Shown: in pieces, positions 38,392 through 46,978 of the stretch | Numbering within the stretch: the stretch's first letter is position 1 | Layout of the letters: each line of letters opens with the position of its first letter | Assembly (NCBI GenBank): GCA_903864275.1 | Contig: CAIPFE010000019.1 | Span: 186,001-250,000, forward strand | From: an uncultured Mucilaginibacter sp. | GTDB lineage: Bacteria > Bacteroidota > Bacteroidia > Sphingobacteriales > Sphingobacteriaceae | Direction of reading: 5' to 3' | DNA: 64,000 nucleotides | Notes under the pieces: generated by a model | What the model was told of the DNA's origin: nothing | Seen by the model: only the letters and a program-made list of their open reading frames with translations | The model's database searches: none | Position numbers and translations under genes: made by a program

Positions 38392-38616
38392 TTACTTACC
38401 CTTTTTCTTCTCGTAATGGCTTACATAATAAAATACAGCGCCCACAAATGTAAAGATGATCCCGATAAATATGGGCCATTTGGAAACCTGGTTCCCGCTG
38501 CGGTCGATAGTCATAGAATCGGAATCAGCAGGGTTAACTACAGACCTGAAATAGATAATTAAACCGATGGTTACTATTATGCCGGCTGCAAAAAGGAGTA
38601 CACTGAATTTTTTCAT
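38392..38616 (-). CDS. Small two-helix membrane protein
   Basis: 74 aa with two membrane helices (about 4-23 and 48-66), a short Asp/Ser-rich loop between them and a KKKGK end. No family recognised. Alone on its strand; divergent from the Gfo/Idh/MocA gene. Confidence 0.5.
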   Translation of the reverse strand: MKKFSVLLFAAGIIVTIGLIIYFRSVVNPADSDSMTIDRSGNQVSKWPIFIGIIFTFVGAVFYYVSHYEKKKGK

Positions 38617-38778
38617 GGTGCTTTGGTGAAACTAAACTGTTGATGAATCCGCCGTAAAGGTATAAAATTTTGTAAAATGTATTCCTTCCGGGAAATTTTT
38701 AATTCATAAAACACATAAATTTCACAAATTAAACTCATCTTCAAATTTTCAAATTAACCAATTTTCAAATCGATCACC

Positions 38779-40128
38779 ATGGAAAGAAGGGATTTTATAA
38801 AACAAAGTACACTGGCAGCGGCTGGCCTGGCTATATTGCCCTCAGGCAGCCTTTTTGCAGCCGCTAAGGACAAAGTAAGGCTGGGCTATATTGGCGTTGG
38901 GCTGCGCGGCCGCAACCATATTGACGAAGGCTTGCTGCGCGATGACGTGGATATTGTTGCCATTTGCGATACGCAGGAAAGCTCGCTGGCCTTTTGCCGC
39001 GAACAGTTTACAAAGGCCGGTAAGCCATTGCCGAAGGAATATACAGGAGGCCTCGACGCCTATAAACGCCTGCTTGACCGGAAGGATATCGACGCCGTTA
39101 TTATCGCCACCCCATGGCAATTTCACCACCCGCAGGCTATTGACGCCATGAAGGCCGGCAAATATGTGGGCTGTGAAGTAATAGCAGGCTTAAGTGTGGA
39201 CGATCATTGGGACCTTGTCCATACCTCCGAGAGCACCGGGATACCATATATGACATTGGAAAACGTTTGTTACCGCCGCGATGTGATGGCGGTATTAAAC
39301 ATGGCACGTCAGGGCCTTTTTGGCGAGCTGGTTCACTTTGAAGGCGGTTACCAGCACAACCTGCGCGAAGTATTGTTTAACGATGGCAAGCATTTCTATG
39401 GCCATGGCGTTGAGTTCGGGCCGAATGCTTTGAGCGAGGCCCAATGGCGCACCCAGTTTAATATTGACAGGAACGCCGATATTTACCCAACCCACGGCGC
39501 CGGGCCAATACTACAGTATGCCGATATTAACCGGGGCAACCGCTTTACCAACCTGGTATCGTTCAGCTCAAAAGCAAGGGGTTTGGCGGCTTACGTGGAG
39601 GAATTGGCGCCAGGCAATAAAAATGCGAAGATCAATTACAAAAACGGCGACGTGACAACCACCATGATCAATTGCGCCAACGGCGAAACTGTTTTGCTTT
39701 CGCACGATACGCATTTGCCAAGGCCGTATTCACTTGGTTTCAGGGTGCAGGGCACAAAAGGCCTCTGGATGGATGTAGCAAAAAGCGTTTATATTGAGCA
39801 CCAGTCAAAAAAGGATGATGAATGGGACGCTGTTGATGACTGGTTCAAAAAATACGACCATCCCCTATGGAAAAAATACGAAGACAAGGCCGAAGGCGCA
39901 GGCCACGGCGGTATGGACTGGTTCGTTTTTAACGCGTTTGTACAAGCGGTGAAGCAGGGCAAACAAACGCCTATTGATGTTTATGATTCGGTAACCATGA
40001 GCGTGATCACGCCGCTTTCTGAAAAATCAATAGCTGACGGTAATACTCCGCAGGAGTTTCCTGATTTTACAAAAGGTAAATGGAAAAACAGGAAAAACAC
40101 CTTTGCGCTTTATGACAGCGGTTTTTAA
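38779..40128 (+). CDS. Gfo/Idh/MocA oxidoreductase, GH109-like, with Tat-type signal
   Basis: 449 aa. The N-terminus has a twin-arginine motif (RRDFIK) and hydrophobic core ending near residue 28, so it is probably exported folded with its cofactor. The NAD-binding motif GYIGVGLRGRNH follows. The C-terminal half contains GHGGMDWFVFNAF and YDSVTMSVITPLSEKSI with PDFTKGKW, a pattern shared with GH109 proteins, which cleave alpha-N-acetylgalactosamine using bound NAD. A sugar dehydrogenase of the same fold is the alternative. It may belong to host- or fungal-glycan use rather than the xylan locus. Confidence 0.8.
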   Translation: MERRDFIKQSTLAAAGLAILPSGSLFAAAKDKVRLGYIGVGLRGRNHIDEGLLRDDVDIVAICDTQESSLAFCREQFTKAGKPLPKEYTGGLDAYKRLLDRKDIDAVIIATPWQFHHPQAIDAMKAGKYVGCEVIAGLSVDDHWDLVHTSESTGIPYMTLENVCYRRDVMAVLNMARQGLFGELVHFEGGYQHNLREVLFNDGKHFYGHGVEFGPNALSEAQWRTQFNIDRNADIYPTHGAGPILQYADINRGNRFTNLVSFSSKARGLAAYVEELAPGNKNAKINYKNGDVTTTMINCANGETVLLSHDTHLPRPYSLGFRVQGTKGLWMDVAKSVYIEHQSKKDDEWDAVDDWFKKYDHPLWKKYEDKAEGAGHGGMDWFVFNAFVQAVKQGKQTPIDVYDSVTMSVITPLSEKSIADGNTPQEFPDFTKGKWKNRKNTFALYDSGF

Positions 40129-40216
40129 TTTTTTGGTATAATATTTGGACTGCATCAGGCAACCAAAATACCTTCCCGCGCGTAAAAAAGCGGGAGATTT
40201 GATTTTTGCCTGTGTT

Positions 40217-40543
40217 ATGCATCCTGAAATTGAAAATATTTTGAACAATTTAGATCCGGAATATGCAGTTCCCGCACCCGTAATGCTGCAAAATGCCGAA
40301 CGGATACTAAATTATATGGATGACATTTATTTGGAAAGGACCGGAAAATTTGAACACACCCCCGCCGAAAGCCTTTACATTATGTGGAGCCTGGAAGGGT
40401 TGGAATTTCATATTGAATGCCTGAAAAACGGCCGCATACTTTATACTTTTCGCAAAGGCGGGGCAGGGAAAATTTTTGGATCGGATCCCATTAACAAATT
40501 CATGCTAAGGCTCGAGAATTACCTGCTGGCCGGCATTTGTTAA
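40217..40543 (+). CDS. Small soluble protein of unknown function
   Basis: 108 aa from ATG 40217 (in-frame ATG 40145 adds a basic stretch that looks non-coding). Contains MLQNAERILNYMDDIY and SLYIMWSLEGLEFHIECLKNGRILYTF; mixed helix and strand. No recognised family. 89 bases after the oxidoreductase. Confidence 0.5.
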   Translation: MHPEIENILNNLDPEYAVPAPVMLQNAERILNYMDDIYLERTGKFEHTPAESLYIMWSLEGLEFHIECLKNGRILYTFRKGGAGKIFGSDPINKFMLRLENYLLAGIC

Positions 40544-40551
40544 GCCCAGTA

Positions 40552-41301
40552 TCATTTCGTATTCCATTTAAACCATTTGATGCCCAGGGTGGCAAATACT
40601 AATGCGTACCCTATAGTCAGCAGGAGCGACGTCGAGGTATCGCTGTTCCATTTGCCAGGTTCCATGCTTACTGCAACTATGGTTTTAACCGTGCCGTAGG
40701 GCGACCAGTGCTCCAGGTCATGGACAGATTTGCCAAGCACATTCAATTCGCCAAACATACCCACCATAATAAATACAAAATAAACCAGCCGGGTGGTTGA
40801 GCTAACGGTTTCGGGACTGGTGATCCGTCCTACTATCATTTGCCCCAAACTCAGGTAAACAGCGCCGCCTATAATAGCAGTTAAATAGCTGAATGCGTAC
40901 CCCGCCGGTGTTAAAGTGATCTTATCATAATTGTTACCTACAATAAAAACCAGGGTTGTTATGGCCAGGATCATCATCATCTGTACAATCAGGCGGCTTA
41001 AGATAATGGTCCATGGAGCCACCGGCGCTACACGTAATCTTTGAAATATGCCCTTATCACGATCGCGGGCAATGGCATTTGAATAGCTCATTAAACCCGT
41101 CGCTATCAAACCTATGGTAATGCTGTTCGAGAGTACAAAGGGGCCGCCGGCCGCTGCGACGAGCCCTTTCCACGACATTAGTATAATTACCGGCACTATC
41201 AGCGTAAGGATCACGGCCCGGCGGTTGCGCCATTGCGTAGTAAGGTCCGCCTTTAAAAGCGCTGCAAGTACGGTGGATGTTTTTGGTATGACAGTTTCCA
41301 T
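40552..41301 (-). CDS. ABC-2 type transporter permease
   Basis: 249 aa with six predicted membrane helices typical of ABC-2 exporters (starting LILTLIVPVIILMSW, then FVLSNSITIGLIATGLMSYSNAIARDRDKGIFQRLRVAP, the conserved cytosolic loop). It pairs with the ATPase gene just upstream on the same strand. Substrate unknown; drug or polymer export is typical of the family. The 88-base gap to the ATPase gene is filled by a palindromic word repeat. Confidence 0.87.
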   Translation of the reverse strand: METVIPKTSTVLAALLKADLTTQWRNRRAVILTLIVPVIILMSWKGLVAAAGGPFVLSNSITIGLIATGLMSYSNAIARDRDKGIFQRLRVAPVAPWTIILSRLIVQMMMILAITTLVFIVGNNYDKITLTPAGYAFSYLTAIIGGAVYLSLGQMIVGRITSPETVSSTTRLVYFVFIMVGMFGELNVLGKSVHDLEHWSPYGTVKTIVAVSMEPGKWNSDTSTSLLLTIGYALVFATLGIKWFKWNTK

Positions 41302-41321
41302 TTAATTAGTGAATTAGTGAA

Positions 41322-41393
41322 TTAGTGAGTGGTGAGTAGTGAATGGTGAGTGTGAATAATATTACTGACTACTCACCATTCACCACTCACTAA
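41322..41393. repeat. Palindrome of GTGAGT/ACTCAC words inside the ABC operon
   Basis: TTAGTGAGTGGTGA (41322-41335) pairs perfectly with TCACCACTCACTAA (41380-41393). The spacer holds shuffled copies of the same words (AGTAGTGAATGGTGAG). Just before it the word AATTAGTG is repeated in tandem. The right arm overlaps the stop codon of the ATPase gene. Confidence 0.75.
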
Positions 41394-42169
41394 GCCCTCA
41401 CAGCCTTTCCCGTAAGCGCTATAAATACATCTTCAAGTGTTATCTTTCCCCTGCGCGAAACGGCTATAACTTCCTTATCCTCCCGGTGTTTATCGATCAT
41501 GGCCTGGGGTGTGTCGATGGCTATTACGCGGCCATGGTCGATGATGGCAATACGGTCGCAAACTGATTCTGCTTCTTCCATGGAATGTGTGGTGAGCAAA
41601 ACCGCGTGCCCCTTTTCGCGGATTGCCTCGATACGCTCCCAAAGCTGCCTGCGCGACTGCGGGTCGAGGCCGGTAGTAGGTTCGTCTAAAAGCACCAGTT
41701 TAGGATTATGAATGGTTGCGATAACCAGCGAAACCCTTTGTTGCTGCCCGCCCGAAAGCTGCCCGAATTTTTTGAAAGCCTGGTCCTCCAGGTTAATATC
41801 CCTTAGGATGGCCAACACATCATTTTTAGTTAACGATAGTCCGTATATGCCCCCGTACAGCTGCAGTACCTCAATTACGAATAATTCAGGCTGGAAACTG
41901 GTCGACTGCAGCTGCACACCAAGCGATGCACGGGCGTACAACGGTTTTTCGGCGGCATTGTAACCATCAACATTAATGCTGCCCGATTCCGGTTTTAAAA
42001 GACCCTCCACTGCACTGAGGGTACTGGTCTTACCCGCGCCGTTTGGACCGAGCAGCCCGAATATCTCCCCCCGGCGCACGCTGAACGAAACGTTTTGCAC
42101 TGCCTGGAAGTTGCCATAACTTACATTAAGGCCCTCCACCGTTAAAATATTAGCCTCTTGCTGATCCAT
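41390..42169 (-). CDS. ABC transporter ATP-binding protein
   Basis: 259-aa ATPase of an ABC-2 exporter. Walker A GLLGPNGAGKTS (about 38-49), signature LSGGQQQR (about 143-150), Walker B LVLLDEPTTGLD (about 163-174) and the H-loop TTHSMEEAE are intact. The C-terminal RRGKITLEDVFIALTGKAVR block is typical of CcmA/drug-resistance-type exporters. Partner of the permease gene downstream. Confidence 0.95.
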   Translation of the reverse strand: MDQQEANILTVEGLNVSYGNFQAVQNVSFSVRRGEIFGLLGPNGAGKTSTLSAVEGLLKPESGSINVDGYNAAEKPLYARASLGVQLQSTSFQPELFVIEVLQLYGGIYGLSLTKNDVLAILRDINLEDQAFKKFGQLSGGQQQRVSLVIATIHNPKLVLLDEPTTGLDPQSRRQLWERIEAIREKGHAVLLTTHSMEEAESVCDRIAIIDHGRVIAIDTPQAMIDKHREDKEVIAVSRRGKITLEDVFIALTGKAVRA

Positions 42170-42351
42170 TCATTGGTTTTTATATAGGATTATAGACACA
42201 CAACCTGCGGTAATTTTAGCAAATAAATTGCGAAGTTCAACCTGGGTTTTAAAAAATAAAAACAGGTTTTTGCGGGACCGTGTTTCGATATACCCGTCGA
42301 ACTGAGTTTGTTTGTCCGAGGCAGCAGTATTCAAACGGGCAGGGCTAATAG

Positions 42352-42618
42352 CTAGCCTTCATTCCCCTCTTTTTTAATATCTTCTTCCCTTTCAACAGTA
42401 ATAGTGCACTCGCCAATCAAAGCTGCCAGTGCACCTACCGCTGCCAGCATGGGAAGCAATAATGCGCCAACTACCCCAATGGTCAGCGGGAAAGTCATTA
42501 TCTCTTTGCCGGACTTATCTGTAATAGTGATCTTTCTGACATTACCTTCGGCTATCAGTTCTTTTATTTTCTTGAGGAGGGCCTCGCCTTCAACCGAGAA
42601 TGATTCTTTGGTGAACAT
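42352..42618 (-). CDS. DUF4342-type protein
   Basis: 88 aa. N-terminal helical part KIKELIAEGNVRKITITDKSGKE, then a hydrophobic helix (about 44-68, LTIGVVGALLLPMLAAVGAL) and a charged tail. This is the DUF4342 layout: a small cytosolic domain with one membrane helix. Function unknown. Its gene stands alone between the ABC ATPase and DinB genes. Confidence 0.75.
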   Translation of the reverse strand: MFTKESFSVEGEALLKKIKELIAEGNVRKITITDKSGKEIMTFPLTIGVVGALLLPMLAAVGALAALIGECTITVEREEDIKKEGNEG

Positions 42619-42731
42619 AACAATCGTATTTAATTAAAAATTGATGATTATTTAATTAAACTTAAGATTATTAGGGACGCGGTTAGTTACAATGATTTTG
42701 ATTTTTTAAGGCAAATAAAAATTGGCCCTCT

Positions 42732-43208
42732 TTAAAACCTGCTCACATCCGTATCAGGCGGTGTATAGCCCAGCATCCGGCACATAGACATCATCTGCCC
42801 TTTGTGATGAAACTCATGGGTGATTACATGCGTGAAGAGTTCCAGCGGGGTAGCGCTTACCAGCCCGTTTCTTGAATGAATACCGCTTACAGGCACCTCC
42901 ATCGTATCCTTAAAATGATCGAAGAAGGCAGCCACAACTTCATCTACCCGCGCATAAAGCTGCCGGAGAAGGGGCGCCGTTGTAAAATCTGTATCCTTTA
43001 TCGACTCACCTGGCTGCTTCATGGCAAAATAGGCCAGCCAATTAAAATAACAACTGGCATTGTGTTCCAGTAAATAACGGATAGTGCTGTTGTTATAAGC
43101 AGGCACCGGCGTGTTGAGGTCGTCCCCGACCTCTGTTTCAATAAAGTTTAAAACAACCGCTCTCGAGCCTTGCACCAGCGTGTATTGTTTTTTTAGTACT
43201 GCGATCAT
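42732..43208 (-). CDS. DinB-family metal-dependent protein
   Basis: 158-aa four-helix-bundle protein. Metal-ligand histidines are visible at His49 (LLEHNAS), His131 and His135 (THEFHHKGQM), the DinB/YfiT pattern. Members are metal-dependent thiol-transferase or damage-related enzymes; the exact reaction is not predictable. Cytosolic, single gene. Confidence 0.87.
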   Translation of the reverse strand: MIAVLKKQYTLVQGSRAVVLNFIETEVGDDLNTPVPAYNNSTIRYLLEHNASCYFNWLAYFAMKQPGESIKDTDFTTAPLLRQLYARVDEVVAAFFDHFKDTMEVPVSGIHSRNGLVSATPLELFTHVITHEFHHKGQMMSMCRMLGYTPPDTDVSRF

Positions 43209-43318
43209 TGTTTTTTACTTCCGAATATAAGCAGTTTCGGGCAATTTACTAATCTAATCGTTCATACAAATCCAGTATTTTTGTTCTTTAATTAAAGGCA
43301 AAGCACGATAATATAGGT

Positions 43319-43717
43319 TTATGCTGATTTAAGCTCATAGAACCAAATGCTTGCTCCAACCACCGAAGCATAACATATCAGAGGGAGAACATGCGATAGT
43401 TCGCGGAATATATTCCTATGATTCAGGTTGTAAAATGCAGCTCCAACACACAGCTCCCCTATTAATAATAGTATCAGCTTCTTAAGAGGTTCATTTAACC
43501 TTGACTTGTTTACTGAGGTAGATACAACTATTAACAACAGAAAGTACGCCGCTAATTCTACAGGAGAAAATGTTACGTTAACTGCGTAGGAAGTAGAGAA
43601 TATGTTGGTGAACAATATAGCCAAAGTCAACACCGGGGATAAGATGACACTCGTCAACCACACCTTTAGGCTATATATCAAGGCTTGCTTTACATCAGTC
43701 TGCTTTATAGGTGGCAT
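43319..43717 (-). CDS. Membrane protein of unknown function
   Basis: 132 aa from ATG 43717 (43738 is an alternative). About four membrane helices (for example VWLTSVILSPVLTLAILFTNIF and LAAYFLLLIVVSTS). The start overlaps the end of the upstream gene by about 23 bases, so the two are translationally linked. No family recognised. AT-rich. Confidence 0.6.
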   Translation of the reverse strand: MPPIKQTDVKQALIYSLKVWLTSVILSPVLTLAILFTNIFSTSYAVNVTFSPVELAAYFLLLIVVSTSVNKSRLNEPLKKLILLLIGELCVGAAFYNLNHRNIFRELSHVLPLICYASVVGASIWFYELKSA

Positions 43718-44306
43718 ATTTTTGAAGGATAAGTACAAGTGTTCCGTCTATATTACTGGGGCGGAAATCAATAGTATCGCGCTTTAGCACAGTGTAGCGA
43801 AGTGTATCGTTTATCGGTAGTGAACTAAGTTGACCTGTAATCGTCCCCAAATTTGCCATGTTGTCTTGCAAAGACATATAACCCGAATGAGGGGATGTTT
43901 CTTTATTTATAATTGTCCAATCAACAGTGTCTTTCTTAGACTTTGAGCATTGCAACACAATATTGTAATAAAAGTTAGCACCCGTGTCCTTATGGGTTGT
44001 CCAATACCAAAAGCCCCCTCTCCAGGATTGCTCAATCCAGCCTCTTTTGAAGTAAAGCACACGAGTGTTACTCACTTTATAAGGCTGAATCGGCAGTTTT
44101 ATGTCACAGACGTATGTGTTCCTGTGAATGGCTTCTTCTTTGGATTGCGAGTAATTTTCCAGGTGATCCCAACCATTAAGCATATCAAATCTGAAGGTGT
44201 CTATATAGTTACCCAATACAAATAAGGCTACCGTAGCCGAGATGAATATACCAAGTAACCATTTAAGTAAAGTGCTTAGATTGATTGTATGCTTGATAGC
44301 TTTCAT
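43695..44306 (-). CDS. Membrane-anchored protein of unknown function
   Basis: 203 aa with one N-terminal membrane helix (about 13-33) and a large outside domain with many aromatic residues (WIEQSWRGGFWYWTTHKD). No family recognised. First of a two-gene pair with the four-helix membrane protein. Confidence 0.6.
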   Translation of the reverse strand: MKAIKHTINLSTLLKWLLGIFISATVALFVLGNYIDTFRFDMLNGWDHLENYSQSKEEAIHRNTYVCDIKLPIQPYKVSNTRVLYFKRGWIEQSWRGGFWYWTTHKDTGANFYYNIVLQCSKSKKDTVDWTIINKETSPHSGYMSLQDNMANLGTITGQLSSLPINDTLRYTVLKRDTIDFRPSNIDGTLVLILQKYATYKAD

Positions 44307-44390
44307 CGGGGAGATTTATTGCCAGCTAAGATACAACAGTTAACATTGAAAAAGATAGAGGGGTATTATCCATTTCCTCTTTTTCAAGCT

Positions 44391-44579
44391 TTACTTTCTA
44401 CGTTTATCCAAAAATTGAGTTTGGGTTGAGCCCTTATAAACCCCTGTCTCATGGGTCATCACACCTGATTTAAAGTCCTGATATCCCTGTTCAAACTTTT
44501 CCCGTTTTTGTGTTCCTTTATTGCCGTACTCCTTGTCAATAAATTCGTCAAGGGTAACGAGGTTATCGTTCTTCTTCAT
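44391..44579 (-). CDS. Small protein resembling the N-terminus of Xre-type antitoxins
   Basis: 62 aa. The stretch LDEFIDKEYGNKGTQKREKF then EQGYQDFKSGVM is, from memory, much like the leader segment that precedes the helix-turn-helix in HigA-like antitoxins (LDEhhDKxhGKxGTxxRxxFE). Here it stops after a short unrelated tail, with no helix-turn-helix and no toxin gene nearby. It may be a decayed antitoxin or an independent small protein. Confidence 0.5.
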   Translation of the reverse strand: MKKNDNLVTLDEFIDKEYGNKGTQKREKFEQGYQDFKSGVMTHETGVYKGSTQTQFLDKRRK

Positions 44580-44668
44580 CGTATAGTTTCTTTACTGTTT
44601 GAACCGGAATTTTCTAAAATTAACAGGATTTATCAAATTTATATTATATACCCTTCAATTCTGAGCAC

Positions 44669-45586
44669 CTACAACTTCACCCCCCTCAAAAACTCCTCAA
44701 CCCCCATTTGCTTTTTACCCTCAAGTTGCACCTCGGTTAAGCTAACAAACCCATCCTGGGCGGCAAATTTCAAATAGGTTTTATGGTCAGTTACAAAGTG
44801 GCCCGGATGAACGCTGTGTTCTTCTATTTCGTAAACAGACCTGTATATCTTCAGTATCTTCCCGTTTAAAGAGGTGTAAGCGGTAGGAGAGGGGCTTAAG
44901 CCGCGAATTTTATTGTAAATGGTTAGGGCAGGTTTGTTCCAGTTGATAAGGCAATCTTCTTTAAAAATTTTAGGCGCATGCTTTAGCTCAACACCGAGCG
45001 ATATCGGCGACTGCGGGTACTCGTTATACCTGCCGCTTTCTATACCTTTCACTGTTTTTACCAGCAGGCCAGCGCCTTTGTACATCAGGCGGTCGTGCAG
45101 CTCGCCGGCGGTTTCGTGGCCGGTAAGGGTTACTTTCTCGGTAAACAATATATCGCCAGTATCAACATCCTGTTTCAGGAAGAATGTGGTAACGCCGCTT
45201 TCGCTTTCGCCGTTTATTAGCACCCAGTTAATGGGCGCCGCGCCGCGGTATTGGGGCAGTAGTGATGCATGCAGGTTTATCGTTCCCTTAGGGGGCATAC
45301 TCCATACTACTTCGGGCAGCATCCGGAAGGCAACAACGACCTGCAGATCGGCGTGTAATGCGTGTAATTCCTCTAAAAATCCGGGATTTTTTAATTTTTC
45401 GGGTTGCAGCACTTTAAGGCCGTTTGCAACAGCGTATTGTTTTACTGCAGACTGATTAAGCTTTTGTCCGCGGCCCGCAGGTTTATCAGGCGCAGTCACA
45501 ACTGCCACAATATCGCAGCCCGCGGTGAGCAAGGCATCGAGCGATATTACAGCAAACTGGGGCGTGCCCATAAATACAACTTTCAT
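44669..45586 (-). CDS. fmt: Methionyl-tRNA formyltransferase
   Basis: 305-aa enzyme that formylates initiator Met-tRNA using 10-formyl-THF. Catalytic residues Asn104 and His106 in INLHASLLPQYRGAAP and Asp142 in DVDTGD are in place, after the MGTPQFAV start. The C-terminal OB-like tRNA-binding domain follows (about 205-305). Length is normal. Essential-type housekeeping gene. Confidence 0.97.
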   Translation of the reverse strand: MKVVFMGTPQFAVISLDALLTAGCDIVAVVTAPDKPAGRGQKLNQSAVKQYAVANGLKVLQPEKLKNPGFLEELHALHADLQVVVAFRMLPEVVWSMPPKGTINLHASLLPQYRGAAPINWVLINGESESGVTTFFLKQDVDTGDILFTEKVTLTGHETAGELHDRLMYKGAGLLVKTVKGIESGRYNEYPQSPISLGVELKHAPKIFKEDCLINWNKPALTIYNKIRGLSPSPTAYTSLNGKILKIYRSVYEIEEHSVHPGHFVTDHKTYLKFAAQDGFVSLTEVQLEGKKQMGVEEFLRGVKL

Positions 45587-45673
45587 AAATAGCGATAAAC
45601 TTTAATGCATAAAGTTAATAAAAAACACCGGATTAATACCAATTAGTTAAAATTTGGTTGCGCTGTGGCTGGC

Positions 45674-46897
45674 CTACGGATACAGCAAATACTTCGTCCG
45701 CATAATCTTATATTTGCTCAAAGCGGGTTCCCAGCTTGCTCGTATTTCTTGCTCGTTTTTACCGGCCTCAATTTGTTTTCTCAATTTATCCGTCCCGGCA
45801 AGCTTTGTAAAATAAGCGGTAAAAAAATGTTCCTTGTCTGGAAATGCTTTGTAAAATTCGATCAGCCAGCCTAAATTGATGCGCCCGCTTGTATATAAAT
45901 TATTTGTATCGTAACCTTTCAGATCAATCCCATAACAAATTTTATCCTTTTGCGGAGGGTCTTCGCTCATCCCCGGAATACTTACCGGTTTAAATGAATA
46001 CTTATATTTCCCTACAAGGGCCGGGTGGCCAATTTGCAGGAAAGGATACATGGTGCCCCGGCCCAGGCTGAGCGTTGTGCCCTCGAACAAACATACCGAT
46101 GGATAAAGCCATATTGATTTTTCGGTATTTAAATTTGGCGACGGGTTTACAGGGAGTTTGTAAGTTGAACTATGCGTATAATTTGCAGCCTTGATAATTT
46201 TTAAATTGCATTGAACATGGTTTTTTAACCACCCTTCGCCATTTATCATTTGTGCATATTCGGCTATGGTTAAACCATGCACTATTGGTATAGGGTTTAG
46301 CCCGATAAACGACCGGTAGGCAGTATCAAGCACGGCCCCATCTACGTAAAACCCATTTGGGTTGGGCCGGTCGAGGATCATCAGCTCAATGTTGTTTTCA
46401 GCGCAGGCTTCCATCACATACTGCAAGGTGGAGAGATAAGTATAAAAACGAGCCCCCACATCCTGTATATCAAATATTACAATATCAATATCTTTTAGAT
46501 CAGCAGGCGTTGGTTTGTAATGTTTGTTCCCGTAAAGGGATATTACGGGCAGCCCGGTTGCTGAGTCGACGGTGCTGTTTACTTCGGCGCCGTTGCTTGC
46601 ATTTCCCCTGAAACCATGCTCGGGGCCAAATATTTTTTTTATCGGAATACCCAACTTTAACAGGGTATCAACACTAAGGGTGAGGGTTTTACCGATAACC
46701 GAAGTTTGGTTAATAACCATCCCGATATTCCTTCCCTTCAGATAATCAATATAAAGGTTGATTTGATCGGCACCGGTAATAATTTTTTGTTTTTCAACAC
46801 GCGCTATGATTCTATGAGGCTTGTAAACTTTTTTTTGCGCTATGGCAGCGCCCAATAGCAACCAGGTTATTACTATAAGTTGTAAAAAGAGCTTCAT
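45674..46897 (-). CDS. Exo-beta-N-acetylmuramidase NamZ-type (DUF1343, GH171)
   Basis: 407 aa from ATG 46897, which opens the signal peptide (MKLFLQL..., ends AIAQ, residue 20); the ATG at 46972 would add 25 residues of poor sense. Family blocks: NIGMVINQTSVIG, KKIFGPEHGFRG, IVIFDIQDVGARFYTY and LDRPNPNG. Characterised members split MurNAc from the non-reducing end of peptidoglycan fragments, so this is probably a periplasmic cell-wall recycling enzyme. Divergent from the LolC/E-like gene with 81 bases between. Confidence 0.9.
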   Translation of the reverse strand: MKLFLQLIVITWLLLGAAIAQKKVYKPHRIIARVEKQKIITGADQINLYIDYLKGRNIGMVINQTSVIGKTLTLSVDTLLKLGIPIKKIFGPEHGFRGNASNGAEVNSTVDSATGLPVISLYGNKHYKPTPADLKDIDIVIFDIQDVGARFYTYLSTLQYVMEACAENNIELMILDRPNPNGFYVDGAVLDTAYRSFIGLNPIPIVHGLTIAEYAQMINGEGWLKNHVQCNLKIIKAANYTHSSTYKLPVNPSPNLNTEKSIWLYPSVCLFEGTTLSLGRGTMYPFLQIGHPALVGKYKYSFKPVSIPGMSEDPPQKDKICYGIDLKGYDTNNLYTSGRINLGWLIEFYKAFPDKEHFFTAYFTKLAGTDKLRKQIEAGKNEQEIRASWEPALSKYKIMRTKYLLYP

Positions 46898-46978
46898 CCT
46901 GATCATAATTCTATCCAATACACAAATTAAATTGGCGGCAAAACCGCATATTTGCGAAGGTACAAAAAACATGCTGCA

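Noticed and set aside
44919..45455. 178-codon frame antisense to fmt
   Set aside because: Serine-rich shadow of the well-supported fmt gene with no recognisable motif.
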